Assembly (NCBI GenBank): GCA_026745465.1
Contig: JACYXH010000802.1
Span: 3,695,758 to 3,759,757 of the forward strand
Direction of reading: 5' to 3'
Length of the DNA: 64,000 nucleotides
Source of the DNA: Lota lota
Taxonomy: Eukaryota; Chordata; Actinopteri; Gadiformes; Lotidae
Shown here: one piece after another, positions 1 to 11,068 of the stretch
Layout of the letters: each line of letters starts with the position of its first letter
How positions within the stretch are numbered: the first letter of the stretch is position 1
The notes under the pieces: model-generated
What the model was told of the DNA's origin: nothing
The model's input: the letters and a program-made list of their open reading frames with translations, nothing else
The model's database searches: none
Made by a program: the position numbers and the translations under genes

Positions 1-465
1 CTTTAAACTGTCGTATTGGCCCGATTTCCCATTCATGTCGTGGTGGTTGGTTTTCAAACCGGTGTCGAACTGGCCCACTTTCAACCCAGAGCCGGTGGAC
101 TGGACGGACTGGCCTGTCTGCACGGCCATGTCGTGATGGCCTGTTTTGAAGCCGATCGGAAACGTGCCGGATCTCGGACTGGTTTCAAAGTGGGTCGAAA
201 CTGCGGTGAAAAGAACAAGAAGGAGATTAGCTTAGAGGTTTTGTTTCGAGACTTCACTTGCATAGGAGCACGTGTGTTGGCGTTTGTGAAGTTGTGTGTG
301 CGTGTGTTTACATGTGTCCTCTTCTGCATGGTCATGTGGTTCTGGGTGGGTTCTGAGTGTATCTATGACTATAAATATACCAGACTGGTTCTCAGTTCTG
401 AGTGTATTTATGACTATAAATATCCCAGACTGGTTCTGATTGTGTCTGAGTGTGTCTGTAACTAC
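1..465. other. col17a1 intron, left edge
   Basis: No coding exon is recognised here. It lies downstream of the last visible col17a1 exon on the minus strand, so it should be intron. Positions 351-440 hold an imperfect tandem duplication of about 54 bp, each copy carrying the string tgactataaatat and ending cagactggttct. Confidence 0.5.
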
Positions 466-3400
466 CCATCTGTGAGGACTCGCTGGTGACCCGGGCCTCG
501 GCCGTGGCCTTTCTGGGGACCGGCAGAGTGGTGGAGTGGGTGGAGGAACGGGTGGGGCTCACGCTGCTGGACCTCCCTGCGTTCAGCAGCCTCTTCACAT
601 CCTCCAGCTCCGTCCCTGGAAACCACTGTGTCATTAGACTTGTGAGGACCGCACGGGGCTGACTTATGGCCCCGCAAACCACCTTTTTTTTCCACGTGTG
701 TGATGAATGAACTCCTAACTACATACACCACCCATGAGTTTGAATAAAGTAGGGGTTCTGGGTTTTAGGTGGAGCTCCAATCTCGATGGGTTGACATGAC
801 TCGGCAGGTAAAGAAGAGAGCAAATCTTTAACCTGCAATTACTTTTACAAACCTTTTTCTAATTGGACATATTTTAGTGGGAACCAATACGCCATTAAAG
901 TTTGAATGGGACCTGTGTGAATTTGGTAAAAAAAGGGATTGTCTCTATCTCTTTTTCATCAACTCGCCCAAGCAGCTGGATCACATAAAGAGATTGACAA
1001 AGATAGAGCTCAAGCCTTTTATTACTAACACCCCCATAGAGTCCTCACTAAGGTATGTCCCTAAAGCATGGCTTTTGTGTGTGTGTGAAATATTACGCAA
1101 CAACAACTGGCTCATGGATCATTGGCTCATGGATCATTGGCTCACATCTGCAGGCAGTGGGAGAGGCACTCTGGAGCCGGGCTCTGATCTCGCTCTCTAT
1201 AAACCAAAAGAGAGGGAAAAAAGAGAGAAAAAAACATGATGAGAAGGACAGAAATAAAGACATCCAGATGTGCGAAACTTGTAAACCCCTCCCACCACAT
1301 TCTAAAACCGGAGGAGTGGTCAGAGAGAAAAACAATAGGAAGAGAGGGGAGTCCGTTTTATTTGTTCAGCTCTTAATCACGATCACAGAGGAAGGAGAGA
1401 GTGTGTGATGGATGAAGTGAATCTAACGCACCTCGGCTCTGGCTCCTCCCTCTTGGGCCACTGGCGCCTATGAAAAAAGAAACACACACATGTAAGCCCA
1501 CACATATACATGTAAGCCCACACACATACAAAATCACACACATGTAGGATGCACATACATGTACGTACACAGATGTATATACACATACATATTTTATTTG
1601 ATTATCTGCATTATATTCTGTATTTTGCACTGCATTTTATTTATTATTATTTATTTTTGCACTACCACCGTGGCTGGTACCACTGCCACTTGAACACATT
1701 GTTGTATTGATGTTGCTACTTATTATTATTTTATTATTATTACTTACTTTGTTATTGTTGTTGTATTGATGCTGCTATGTGACTGTTGAGGATCCAAGCC
1801 TAAGAATTTTACTCTTGCGTACTTGTACGTTAAGATGTAATAAAAGCAACTCTGACTCTGATTCTGATTCTGATACATATCTACACACACACACACTCAC
1901 ACACAAAATATACACACAGACGTACAGACACAGTCAGTCAGTCGGACAGACAGACAGACAGACAGACAGACAGGCAGGCAGGCTGGCAGGCTGGCAGACA
2001 CACAGACAGGCAGACAGACAGACAGACACACACACACACACACAGACAGATAGAGTATCGGCAATGTTGACCCACAAGTTGCCACAACATAAAGACAGAA
2101 GTTAATCGCTGCTGTTTTCCATCCTTACTCACAATAGTTTCCATAGTCCTTTCGGGACAATTCTGGCGAGGAGTTGCCGCTGGAACTTCCTAAAAGATGA
2201 AAAAAAATTGAAACAACCCACAGAAGGAGAGGTGCGAACTATGCTCCTGTGACCTGTGGTGATTTCCCTTTATTATTGGACTCATGCTTGTGTTTATCTT
2301 TCTCTCTCCCTTGTTCCTAGAATCTGCCAAGCGAGGCCGGATGCCAACTGGGCATCGATCCCACGGCTCCCGGTCCTCCTCACCCTCATAGCCTCCGGAG
2401 CGGCTCGTCATGTTCTTCCTGTCGCGGAACGACGGCGACAGACCCCCTGCCGAGCCGGCGCTCTGCAGCCTTCGTCCACCTCCAGTGCCGCCTCCACCAG
2501 ATGAGCTGGACCTGACCTTCGACATGGAGGTCACCACGTAGCCGCCGCTGCTGGTTCCTCCACTGCCGTAGCCGTCCAGGTCGCCATAGTGACCGCCTAC
2601 CCCGCCGCGACTACCGCTTCCCCCGCCGGAGGAGTCCCCCCCAAGGTAGACCCCCGAGGAGGAGCTGTAGTTGCTGCTGGCGTTCATGCCCACGGAGGCT
2701 GGGGGAGCAGTGGGGTTAATACCGGTCAGTACCAAAACCATGTGACAGCTGGAGCCTTTCACGGATTTTACTGTAACTTAAGGTTGAACCGTTTGTTTTC
2801 CCTTTCATTTTTTTCCCTTGAGGCTTTTCTTTAGTAAAACACACACATGTGTACGTTGTCCACATGTCATTTAAAGATTATTTTAATGATAATTTTATTT
2901 GTACTCCTACAGACAGTGGAATGTTGACACTGTGAAGGAGTGTGACTCCGTAAATGTTTAAAATGCTCACATTGAAAATGTTGAACTTGGCAACCAAACA
3001 GCGCAACTAAACTCTACTCCCCTTCACAGCATGAGCAACACATTTTTAAACAATGAAACAATCTGCATCTCCCTACTGATTGGCAGTGAGCGGCGTCAGA
3101 CACTGAAAGAGGCATACAGCCTCCTGCATACAGCTCATGATTTATAGGTCTTCTTGCTCACTTGAAGTGAAAAAACTTCCACCACTGTTCTGGGTTAAGA
3201 CATTCTTCTCCAGCCCTCCTCCTACTCCTCCTCCTCCACCACTGGACATGTTCCTGTGATTTGATCCACTGGTTCCCTCTAGCAACAGAGACACACACAT
3301 CCAAACAAAGAGAGACCGGGGGCGCGTTATTATCCACACCACTCCACCCCCCCCAACATCCCGACAGTAGTCAGTTTATATTTAAAACGGACTTAAAATA

Positions 3401-5244
3401 AATAGAAAAGGATGAAGGAACTCACTTGGAGGCAGGGATGCCAGTCTACTCGTGGAAATTATAGTTTCTGTCAGAACTGATAGATTTTAAAAGACACAAA
3501 AAAAGAGAATGAGTCACTCATTCCAGACTTTGAGATATATACTTTTCGTTTCATTATGGTTTCTTAGATGTTTGTTTCTTATTTTGTTAGTTTAACATGA
3601 ATCTGTAACTTGAGCCACCTAAATGATTAATTGCAACCTGTGTTTGTCGGGACTAACGCTTATAAGCAGTATAAACACACATTCACCACAGTTAGACCCA
3701 GCAAAATACATTGTGTACCAAGATTCAGACAGAGCTTTATAGACCCTATTCACCTAGCAGCCATATTGGGTTAGTCGGGTGGGGAAGCCTTCTAGAATCT
3801 TTGGAAATCATGACCCCTCAATGCATTATTTTCAGTTCTGCATTCTGTTTCCCCACCAGACTAGCATTTAGAACGCATTTAAACTGGGTTGTCATGGTTC
3901 CCCCAAAGATTCTAGAAGGTTTACCTACCGAACTAACCAATATGGCCGCTAGGTGAATCAGGTCTAAATGGAATTTTACAGAGTGGATTTCATAACGGAA
4001 TGATAATGCTGATAATGATATGAAATAAGGTTAACTCTACTAATTGATGGAAAGTTTATCCTAACAACATAATGCAAACACTAGGATGTCCTCTTTTCCA
4101 GAACTGGGTTGGATTTCTTTCACTGGTTGCTAAGGGGAATTTCCAACTTCTTCTAATCTTGAGATCTAACATTTAAGAGCGCTGACTAAGCAAGAATAAG
4201 CTCTGATTATATATGTTTGTCTGTGTTGGTGTCAGATGTGTATAATCATCTCTTTCTCTGACCTCTCTATCCACCCATGTGTCTCAGTAATTATGCCAAA
4301 TCAGCCTTTTCTTATAAAACATTATTCCACATGTTGGTGGAAGCTGAGACTACTAATTACAACTTATTCTGATTCGCACAGCCCACAAAGAGTGCAAATA
4401 CACACAGGGTTAGTTACAGTAAATACTAACTAGTTATGATTCAAGCAGAGCTCTTATTAGAGTGCAATTAAGTTATATTTCCAGTAAATGATAACTACTT
4501 CCAATTAAAACCGAGCTCTAAGAGTGCAAATACACACAGTGTTATAGTAACAGCAAATACTAACTACTCCTGATTCAAACCGAGCTCTTTGAGTACAGTC
4601 ACAGGGTTGTAGTAATAGTAAATACTAACTAGTTCTGAGTCAAACAGTGCACTTATTAAAGTGTATTTTAATAAGTGTACTTAACAGAGCGCTTAGAGTG
4701 CAAATATAGACAGTGATAGATAAGAAAATTCACGGAAAACACACAAATTGGATACACAACCAAATATTTGCAAAGGTTCATAATAAAATACCCCTTCCCA
4801 CTTGTTGTCTACTACATGAACTGTAGCAGTACTTTGTCCGTTGACTGCGGTGGCATTTTAAGCAGTGAACCAAAGCCATACAAGGCAATGAGGAGTACAA
4901 TCACTTTGCTTTATCCACCACTTGTAGCTCCTTATAAATGTCCTATCCATTTAAACACAAACACACTTGGATTCTATTGTGTGTGGTGTAAGTGGGGTAC
5001 ATGTCATATTGTACAGATAAGCGCAGTTTAAATAAATATAGGGGCAGCTGATGCACTTGAAGTTGTACGGTGAATAGATATATTCCCTATAGTGTCTGAG
5101 TCGTCCACGCACAAAATGATCGGCTTTTCCAGGAACTTTGTTGAGGGACACTTGTACAAGTGTGCCGACAGTGAGTGCAAGAATCTCACCATTTTCTCCC
5201 GATGTGTCTAAGACGTTTCTCTGTCTTGTTGTTAGATCATCCAT
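466..5244 (-). CDS. col17a1: Collagen XVII alpha-1 (BP180), N-terminal part, partial
   Basis: Transmembrane collagen of hemidesmosomes; its cytoplasmic head binds plectin, BP230 and integrin beta-4. Six coding exons are seen: 5190-5244 (ATG at 5244), 3426-3467, 3162-3278, 2384-2698, 1146-1196 and 466-615. All have AG/GT borders and every intron is phase 1, giving 243 codons plus one base. Joined, they give landmarks of the BP180 head: RLASLPPKGTSG across exons 2-3, [12 protein letters not shown], then a Trp codon split by the intron followed by [10 protein letters not shown], and SVSPTR with a TLPVPRK motif. Exon 4 is extremely Gly/Ser rich. The transmembrane segment and collagen domains lie off the left edge. 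Compared with human, the stretch just after the start Met is shorter. Whether this is the a or b teleost copy cannot be told. A short exon between exons 4 and 5 could have been missed, though the phases join without one. Confidence 0.9.
1600..1880 (+). repeat. 3' end of a non-LTR retrotransposon (likely)
   Basis: An A/T-rich untranslated-like stretch with 'taataaaagcaactctgact' ends in a short direct repeat of tctgat (about 1850-1876). A tail of short tandem repeats after an AATAAA-like motif is typical of fish LINE 3' ends. It lies in a col17a1 intron. No reverse transcriptase sequence is visible. Confidence 0.4.
1884..2052 (+). repeat. Compound CA / GACA / GGCAG microsatellite
   Basis: (CA)n passes into (GACA)n, (GGCA)n/(GGCTGGCA)n, back to GACA and again CA. 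It lies in col17a1 intronic DNA. Confidence 0.9.
3740..3966. mobile_element. Palindromic MITE, family A, copy 1
   Basis: About 227 bp whose two halves are inverted copies of each other. The left arm holds attcacctagcagccatat and cttctagaatctttgg; the right arm reads back as attcacctagcggccatat and cttctagaatctttgg. The outer ends are tagacc and ggtcta. It has no coding capacity. A diverged second copy lies at 30244-30467. It is in the first coding intron of col17a1. Confidence 0.75.
4385..4715. repeat. Degenerate ~68-bp tandem repeat
   Basis: The unit carries gagtgcaaatacacacag, a run like agtaaatactaactag and a gagctctt motif. Copies begin near 4391, 4461, 4523, 4592, 4660 and 4697, spaced 70, 62, 69, 68 and 37 bp. 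It is in the first coding intron of col17a1. Confidence 0.7.
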
Positions 5245-6739
5245 CCAATGTTATCTGGAGAGGTGATGATGGTTAAAATTAGAATATGAAATGATTATGG
5301 TGCTATATAAGTAATAAACACACTACATTGATTGGTCCTGCTGATTGGGTTCAAGCTGAGACAAAGCACATGAATACTCTAACATGAATACTCTACTACA
5401 CTAATGATGAAAAGTCATTGTTTATTTGTCTTCCACTTGATAGCGCTGCAAACTTTAACATACTAATTACTAATACAGATGCTCTTTGATACAAGCTGTC
5501 AATAACCATTTATATAGAGGAGGAGGATGTTAGACAGCAAGGCTGCTGTTGCAAATTGTTTAAGAAAACTCACATTTCCAGACATTGTTCTCTTCTTCTG
5601 ATATTGTATTCTTCTCAGTAAAAACATACCATCACTACATTATTCTCATTAGTGTATGCTGTGTGACATGTGCCACGCTTACAGAATCAACCAAATTGTA
5701 ACCAACTATAATAGACAAGCTCACTTGTTTTTGTATATCAAACCCATCCACATGAATACATCTTATCTATAGCTCATGTTAAATTACACCACCAGATCAG
5801 ATAAAGATAGGGTAATAACAATAATGACTCATGATCCATCATGAAAGAGAGAGGAGATTTCAATAGACTTGGGGTTAACTTGCTGTCTCTTTTAAAGTCA
5901 TGACAACAAAAGAACAGAAGCCAGTGAATTCTGAGGGCACAAAAGACCTTTTTTTTCACCACACCCTTTTGGCCAAATTTACTTGAACATGTCTCCTCCT
6001 TGATGTTTAATTGTGGCTGAAATACAAAGGCATCACTGTACGTTCTTCTCTGACTTTCCTTCTACATTTCATCAAAGTTTTCATAACAATCTCATATTTC
6101 GTCCCTTTTAGCCTATGCAGAATAGTCCAGTATATTTACACCCAGACGAGTAAACGGTATGCTGATTTTACATGTAGCTCATTCCATCATCAATGTTAAT
6201 GTCACGTTTAAGGCTCGAAAGTGATCGAGCTCCAGAGGAGACCACATAGTAAAATCCACCTCGCAATCCAATAGTTGCCCAAAAAAAATACAATCCAGAA
6301 AAAAACTGTCGAGCGCATGTGAACAAAGACAACAGAACGTAATCAGAGCAACAACAAAAAAAAACATAACTTATGCATCTATAGATCATCACAATGTTAT
6401 CCAAAAATAAGGAAATCCATACCTTGAGCGAAGTCGATGCAAAAAAAAAAAAAACACACAACCTATCAGTCACTTTTACAGAGACGACGTGTTAAAATCC
6501 AGATTGCCAAGATGTATGCCAACTGATTTGGTGAACCAGCGCAGAAAGTATATAAGAAGGGCAGGCACGGTGGTGCTGGTGGGATGTTCTGGCGTGTCAC
6601 TTTTAGTCCACTCGCTTAACTTTCTCATGCAAGTCATAACAGAGAAGTGGGCTCTGCTCCCAGCCGCGCCCATTGGATCTTGGCAGGCAGGTAGCAGGCC
6701 TACAGACGGCACACAAAGCTGAGGAAAAGCATTGCCCGA

Positions 6740-6761
6740 GGGGGGGGGGGGGGGGGGGGGG
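6740..6761 (+). repeat. 22-nt poly-G tract
   Basis: An uninterrupted run of G, a candidate quadruplex-forming site or an assembly-sensitive homopolymer. Confidence 0.95.
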
Positions 6762-7231
6762 TTGACTAAGATTTCACCCACGGGGTGGGAGAGAGAGATT
6801 GGCGTAGTAACCTAATGCGATTTGGGGGGCTTTAAGGTCAGGGAGACAACGTATAACTCGACGCGCTTTTTATTCACTTTTTGTCAGACTTTCCATGTGT
6901 CTCGGCGCATTGACCAGGCTGTAACTCTGCCCAACCAATTCAACTAAACAAACACGACGTTTTCATTCAAAGTAACGAATCTATTATTTTCTGCAGCGGC
7001 TGATCGAATGCATTCGAAAATGTCTTCGCGTTAAGCTCAGCTTTACATCTGGCGCACACATTGGAGTGAGGGGGAAATGTTTCATAAATCATCTACTCTG
7101 AACCACACACTTGTGTGAGTGTCACCGGCTCACAGCTCATACCGTCCATTATGATTTGTGTGCATTTGTGCAAGGTCTAAGTTAACTCTTAAGTTAACGC
7201 CATCAACGTATGTGCACTAACGGTAGCACTG

Positions 7232-7236
7232 CATTT

Positions 7237-7313
<77 letters not shown>
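7232..7313 (+). repeat. (CT)n microsatellite
   Basis: About 40 uninterrupted CT units. Confidence 0.97.
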
Positions 7314-7316
<3 letters not shown>

Positions 7317-8504
7317 TCATTGCGATGCACTCGTTTCTATTTCAAAAGTCTCCTCATTGAACAATGTTCAATCCGCCGTCGACTTCGCAGACAGAAAATA
7401 GCTAAATGTATGTTGATCTCTGCCATTTGAGTCAAAGGCTGCTTTCCCCACACTGGCCGCGAGCTACATGCACGGGAGAAAGTGCCAAACCCTCGCCCCC
7501 ACCACACCCAGAGGAGACACCCACCCGTGACTCACACACAATGAGCTTGACTCCAACCCGAGAAGATGGAAAATAAATGGTTGCTGTGCGATTGTGCGTG
7601 CGTGGGCAGTGCCAGTCCGTTTCGAGGGGAAACGTGTAAAATTGAACAATTCACAATGCTAGGCTATAAAAATAAAACTGGGAACTGCGTTTGGTGTGAA
7701 GCACAGCACTTGGAGGCTAGGAGGTATTTGGATAGACTTGTTGCTGTTTTCCTTTGCGCAGAACTCGATTCAGTTAATAGAAAATGGCAAGTCTATAATT
7801 CAATTAGAAAGGGCGTATCGGGGAATTCCTAAAATGATAGAGGGTACATTATAGTGCAGCGTACAGATACAACCGCCAAGGGAATAATGCTGTAGGCTTG
7901 GAAAACGACAACTATTAAACCATCAGTTTAGATAAGCCATTCCCAAACTTGATGCCGTGGAGTAGGCTGTATTTTGGTTAACGACCCACCAAATATTTCC
8001 TGCCATAAAATAAGTAATACATCGTCTTAACCTTCTGTTCCAGAAAGGAAGACAAGTTACATTATTCAATAGGCCTACACATACCAACATATCCCTTTTC
8101 AGTCTTCAATGATCAAATGAAGAATACAAGACATGGATATTTATTCTATCATATTTTTGAATAACTGGCCCTCCATCAATCCACTTGGCGCCCTGCTGGG
8201 TGACCCACTAATGGGGTCGCGACCCCCAGCTTGTAAAGCCCCTGGTCAGACCGTTTAACTTGACTAATGACGATCCCTCACACACTGATCTTGACATGGC
8301 AGTGTTATCAGGGCACTGTGACTGTTCCTCAGGGAGATCCAGGAAACAGCATTCCAGCTACATTACATGGCTGACTGACTGATAATATATGAAACACAGT
8401 ATTGACCTTCATCCCTTTTTATAACACATCAGTGTCTGGTGCAATGAAACCCTTATTTGTGCTGAGTTTTATTTTTCATTTCCCGAAAATGTCTCTGTCG
8501 GTCT

Positions 8505-8700
8505 CCCTGTCTGTCTGTCTCTCTCTCTATTTGTCTATCTGTCTGTTTGTCTATCTGTCAATCTATCTTTGAGTATGCCCATCTATCTATCTATCTATCT
8601 ATCTGTCTGTCTGTCTATATGTCTGTCTGTCTGTCTATTGATCTATCTTTGAGTATGCCCTTTTATCTCTCTCTCTCTATATATATATATATCTATATCT
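8505..8700 (+). repeat. TCTG/TCTA tetranucleotide microsatellite
   Basis: Interrupted (TCTG)n and (TCTA)n blocks. The phrase gatctatctttgagtatgcc occurs near 8561 and again near 8640, so part of the array has been duplicated. It ends in (CT)n and (AT)n. Confidence 0.9.
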
Positions 8701-9636
8701 ATAAATATTTCCTAACAAGGTAGCAACACCAGCAGAGCAGTGTGTTTAAATTTAAACCATAACATTTTATTTAGTCAGTGCTACAAGTATCATATCTCAT
8801 ATTTCTTTTTAAAGCTCATGAGCTGTAGAAAGCATGGAAGAAAATGACTCACAAACTCATGAGCAGTAATTACCCTACAGGCTTGTGAGATTCATCATTA
8901 TAAAATGTAAAATTTTGCTTTCCCTGGGGTGCGCAAAAACAGACATTGAGCAGACCCACTGGTCTGTTCAAGTCCCAGCAAGATGCCTTACCTTCCCGCT
9001 GAAGGCCAAACACATGAAGAGGAACTGGCACATAATCTTAAACAAAGACTGAATAGAGTGCAGTGGAGCAGTGTCAGCATTTTTAATCCTTTTTTTTAAC
9101 GTTTGAATCAAGGTGTTGTTTTGCAGCGATGAATCATCATCAGACCAATGTTCAGTGTTCCATCATCAGTTAATTAATTAATAGTTCAAAATATTTAATA
9201 ATTAATGATATCTAAATTCTTTTTTCTTTTTTATATAATCAACATGGGCTTAAGGTATATTTTTTATATAGTCTATAGTTTAACTATAAGTTGAACCATA
9301 AGCTTCCGTAGGCGGTATATGATGGGTTTACGCCTAAAACATTAAACGCCAATGTAACTACAAACCACCGAACTACAACACCCACAATCCCCAATCACCG
9401 GATGTTGCAATTGTGATTTCCGCGGGTTTCTTGAACCGAAGAAATGAGGAAGTAAAGCGAAATAATGTGAGTTATTATCAACAACAACACACCTCTAAAC
9501 TGTTAGTTTAATGAGTAGTATCAACGTGCTCTAATGTCTGAAGACGAGACGGGGTTCACTATCAACTCAAACTGCTTGGTTTGTAAACAAATGTGTTAAT
9601 TGTATCAGAAGAACTGGTTTAAACAAGGTGTACCAA

Positions 9637-10895
9637 ATGGAAGGTAACGTTAACGTTACTCCTAAAGCAGACAGATCGGTATCGCTCACACCATGTCATT
9701 CAACTAAATCAACCCCAACTGAAGTCACAAGTGAAAAGGTAAGCAATCGGACAATTTATCATTTTGCTGCAGTAACACCAGAACGTCCTTGTCTTTATCT
9801 TATTTTACCCTAATGTGGTACACCGTCTTCTAACTAAGATATTCTGGCATGATTGGCACTTATTCCTGGTAATGTTACAGCCCCGTCAACATCTCAGTGC
9901 ATCACTGAAGGAGAGACTGAAGAGATCAAGGCGCTCGTTCACCACACCCTCCTCTGTGGCCAAACGGCTTTGTGTTGACGTTGACGATGAGGGTGAGAAG
10001 AGTGATGGACGACAAGTCGTGGCAGATCCCACAGACATAGTTACCAAAACACCGGGACACAGCCGGAATGTTACCGAAAACAAGATTCAAGTTCAGTCAC
10101 GGACCAAGGATGGTGTTTCTGAAGCTGAGCCGGCGCAACGTTTCTCAGCAGGGGGGCTGACCCTGAAAGACCGGCTCAGGAGAGAGCTGAGGGAGAAGAT
10201 GGATGACCTGCGCCGACTGAACATGGTGAAGGTGTACAGAAGCAAGGTAGACACTGTGCTCCAGCTCTCTTATACAATTACAATCATAGTCATTGAGCAG
10301 ATTCTTCTTTCAGCCAAAGCGACTCACAGTGAATTTAAAGACATAGGATGGAGCAGGCAAAGCATCTTGCTCAAGAATGCGCGTAGGAAGGTTGCGGCTG
10401 ATCAAATTGGTTTAGGAAGGAACCGTGAACCGGTCGACCGCTTTAACCACGACACTATCCTGCCCCTAATCTAATAACACAAATTTGTTGTTGTTGGGCA
10501 GGATAGTTTAGTTAGCGTAGCCTAGGGTGTTGGATTCCTAGTATCCCCAGCCTAACCTATAGGCATCCTATCCTCGAGCAAGATGCCCTAACCCTAACCT
10601 GCTCTTTAATAACATACTGTACATCTGAATTCACTGTAAGTCACTTATGATATAATTATCTATTAAAATACTAAATAAAAAATGTTTGCGTCCTGGCTCT
10701 TTACAGAACGACTTGGCACATCTCCAAGCATTGATCGACAAGTGGCGTGGCTGTTCCCAGACTGCACTGTACCAGCTACAGACAGACCTCCCTCTAGATG
10801 GACGGAAGGCCAGCCTGTCTCAGCTCATAGACCACTTTGGTCTGGAGGACAAGATACTGCACTTTGACCGCTTAGAAGACGACTTTACAGATTAA
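9637..10895 (+). CDS. sfr1: Swi5-dependent recombination DNA repair protein 1 homolog
   Basis: SFR1 pairs with SWI5 in the nucleus; the complex stabilises RAD51 filaments and aids strand exchange in homologous recombination. Three exons, 9637-9738, 9881-10246 and 10707-10895, give 218 aa with GT-AG introns in phase 0. The N-terminal half is Ser/Thr/Lys rich and looks disordered, with SASLKERLKRSRRSF at its centre. From about residue 115 a basic helical region begins (LKDRLRRELREKMDDLRRL), and the last exon carries the family's signature end: HLQALIDKWR, then SQLIDHFGLEDKILHF and terminal DDFTD. The ATG at 9637 is the first Met codon of the first exon; the upstream in-frame codon at 9628 is GTG. 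The neighbour on the right, cfap43, is convergent. Confidence 0.92.
10490..10665 (+). mobile_element. tRNA-derived SINE in sfr1 intron 2
   Basis: The order ggatagtttagttagcgtag, gggtgttggattcctag, gagcaagatgccctaaccc, tctgaattcactgtaagtca matches other copies in this window (27575, 50150; reversed at 15650, 29785). Confidence 0.6.
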
Positions 10896-10906
10896 ACATG
10901 TTTATA

Positions 10907-10916
10907 TTTATTTATT
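10907..10916 (-). terminator. Candidate poly(A) signals for cfap43
   Basis: Overlapping AATAAA hexamers on the minus strand, about 155 bp after the cfap43 stop codon and 12-20 bp beyond the sfr1 stop. Confidence 0.45.
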
Positions 10917-11003
10917 ATTAAAATCAAAACAAGTACAATACGACAGCTTCGGGAACCGGTTACTTTAATTGTTTAAGTATTTCTGTTTAGTTTTGTCTGT
11001 ATA

Positions 11004-11009
11004 AATAAA
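11004..11009 (+). terminator. Candidate poly(A) signal for sfr1
   Basis: AATAAA 109 bp after the sfr1 stop codon. Confidence 0.55.
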
Positions 11010-11068
11010 TTATTTTCAAAAGTGTATCATGTATCATCCATCCTGTGTTCTCATTGTGTGTTCTGAAT

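Larger units (their letters stand above)
5245..9636. other. col17a1-sfr1 intergenic region (divergent genes)
   Basis: The starts of col17a1 (minus) and sfr1 (plus) face away from each other, so both promoters should lie here. I cannot place a TATA box or transcription start. The region holds a G homopolymer (6740-6761), a (CT)n tract (7232-7313) and a tctg/tcta microsatellite (8505-8700). Open frames here are short and unlike any family I know. Confidence 0.6.

Noticed and set aside
6168-6473. 101-codon minus-strand frame near the col17a1 promoter
   Set aside because: It is Phe/Cys/Leu-rich from A/T-rich DNA, with no homology or splice support.
7925-8250. Possible hAT transposon fossil (gggtcgcgacccccagcttg)
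   Set aside because: The ends resemble hAT remnants, as does 43575-43657, but I could not define matching termini or target duplications.
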